This document shows, one piece after another, positions 63,928 through 64,000 of a stretch of DNA of 64,000 bases; the first letter of the stretch is position 1; each line of letters begins with the position of its first letter. The translations under genes were made by a program, and so were the position numbers. The notes beneath the pieces are model-generated. The model did not search any database, had not been told where the DNA came from, and saw only the letters and a program-made list of their open reading frames with translations. The stretch is from the NCBI GenBank assembly GCA_965224755.1, contig OZ245061.1:744001-808000 (forward strand). Direction: 5' to 3'. The stretch comes from Hellea sp965224755. GTDB taxonomy: Bacteria > Pseudomonadota > Alphaproteobacteria > Caulobacterales > Maricaulaceae.

Positions 63928-64000
63928 TTATGGCGCTTTTCGCCTTAGCAATGCCATCGCACCCAAGCTTTCGGGAGCTGTTTTGCTGGCCGCGTCTTTG
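63928..64000 (-). CDS. Possible C-terminus of a chromosomal gene beyond the right edge
   Basis: On the minus strand one frame reads KDAASKTAPESLGAMALLRR, KAP and stop at 63928, running off the window edge. It is too short to identify. The neighbouring frames look less protein-like. Confidence 0.3.
   Translation of the reverse strand, partial: KDAASKTAPESLGAMALLRRKAP

Overview
The window looks like chromosomal DNA of a moderate-GC alphaproteobacterium, possibly Hyphomonadales/Caulobacterales-like. This is an inference from the gene mix: serralysin-type RTX protease, divergent PEP carboxylase beside gap, ECF sigma next to a DUF6249-like gene, DUF885 and M24 lipoproteins, and a type II-C CRISPR repeat. 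No rRNA or marker gene fixes the taxon.

Positions 1-9578 hold a surface-glycan or protein-glycosylation cluster. On the minus strand are a truncated glycan-polymerase-like gene at the left edge, a long Ala/Lys/Glu/Arg coiled-coil protein with an internal 387-bp tandem duplication, and a Gfo/Idh/MocA oxidoreductase. On the plus strand are an SDR dehydrogenase, two consecutive cytidylyltransferase-fold proteins (one lacking the nucleotide-binding signature), and a 924-aa glycan-transferase-like protein. A CMP-nonulosonic-acid type sugar is the likely product. At 9625-13887 is a 1420-residue serralysin-like metalloprotease with RTX repeats, followed by a secreted protein of unknown function.

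Positions 15275-44268 are ordinary core genome: PEP carboxylase and gap, fRMsr, membrane and secreted proteins, an HlyD/AcrA-type adaptor, a propionyl-CoA-type carboxylase operon interrupted by a small exported protein, a YheT hydrolase, DUF1499, folE, a GFA protein, an M24 peptidase, an aromatic aminotransferase, PPK2, an ECF sigma operon, YceI, an ABC-F ATPase, a DUF885 peptidase, gamma-glutamyltransferase, a P1 peptidase and a GNAT. Intergenic gaps contain short dispersed hairpin repeats.

Positions 44418-63701 form a 19.3-kb integrative, apparently mobilizable genomic island. It sits at the 3' end of tRNA-Arg(ACG) (44355-44431), and the last 16 bp of the target are repeated at 63686-63701. 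In order it carries a tyrosine integrase, a small convergent ORF, a restriction-modification-like module (XRE regulator, C5 cytosine methyltransferase, ParB-like and nuclease-like genes, the last two frameshifted), an AlpA-like regulator, a candidate oriT, a VirD2-like relaxase, a HigBA/RelE-type toxin-antitoxin pair, a poly-gamma-glutamate-hydrolase-like protein, a GIY-YIG-like protein and a Fic protein. Then come a 27-repeat/26-spacer CRISPR array, cas2, cas1, a compact 1066-aa cas9, a divergent tracrRNA and a second Fic protein. No type IV secretion genes are visible, so transfer would need a helper.

The most notable content is the complete type II-C CRISPR-Cas9 locus carried on this tRNA-targeted island. 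The tracrRNA has a readable promoter, anti-repeat and terminator, each CRISPR repeat contains its own promoter-like sequence, and two Fic genes flank the locus.
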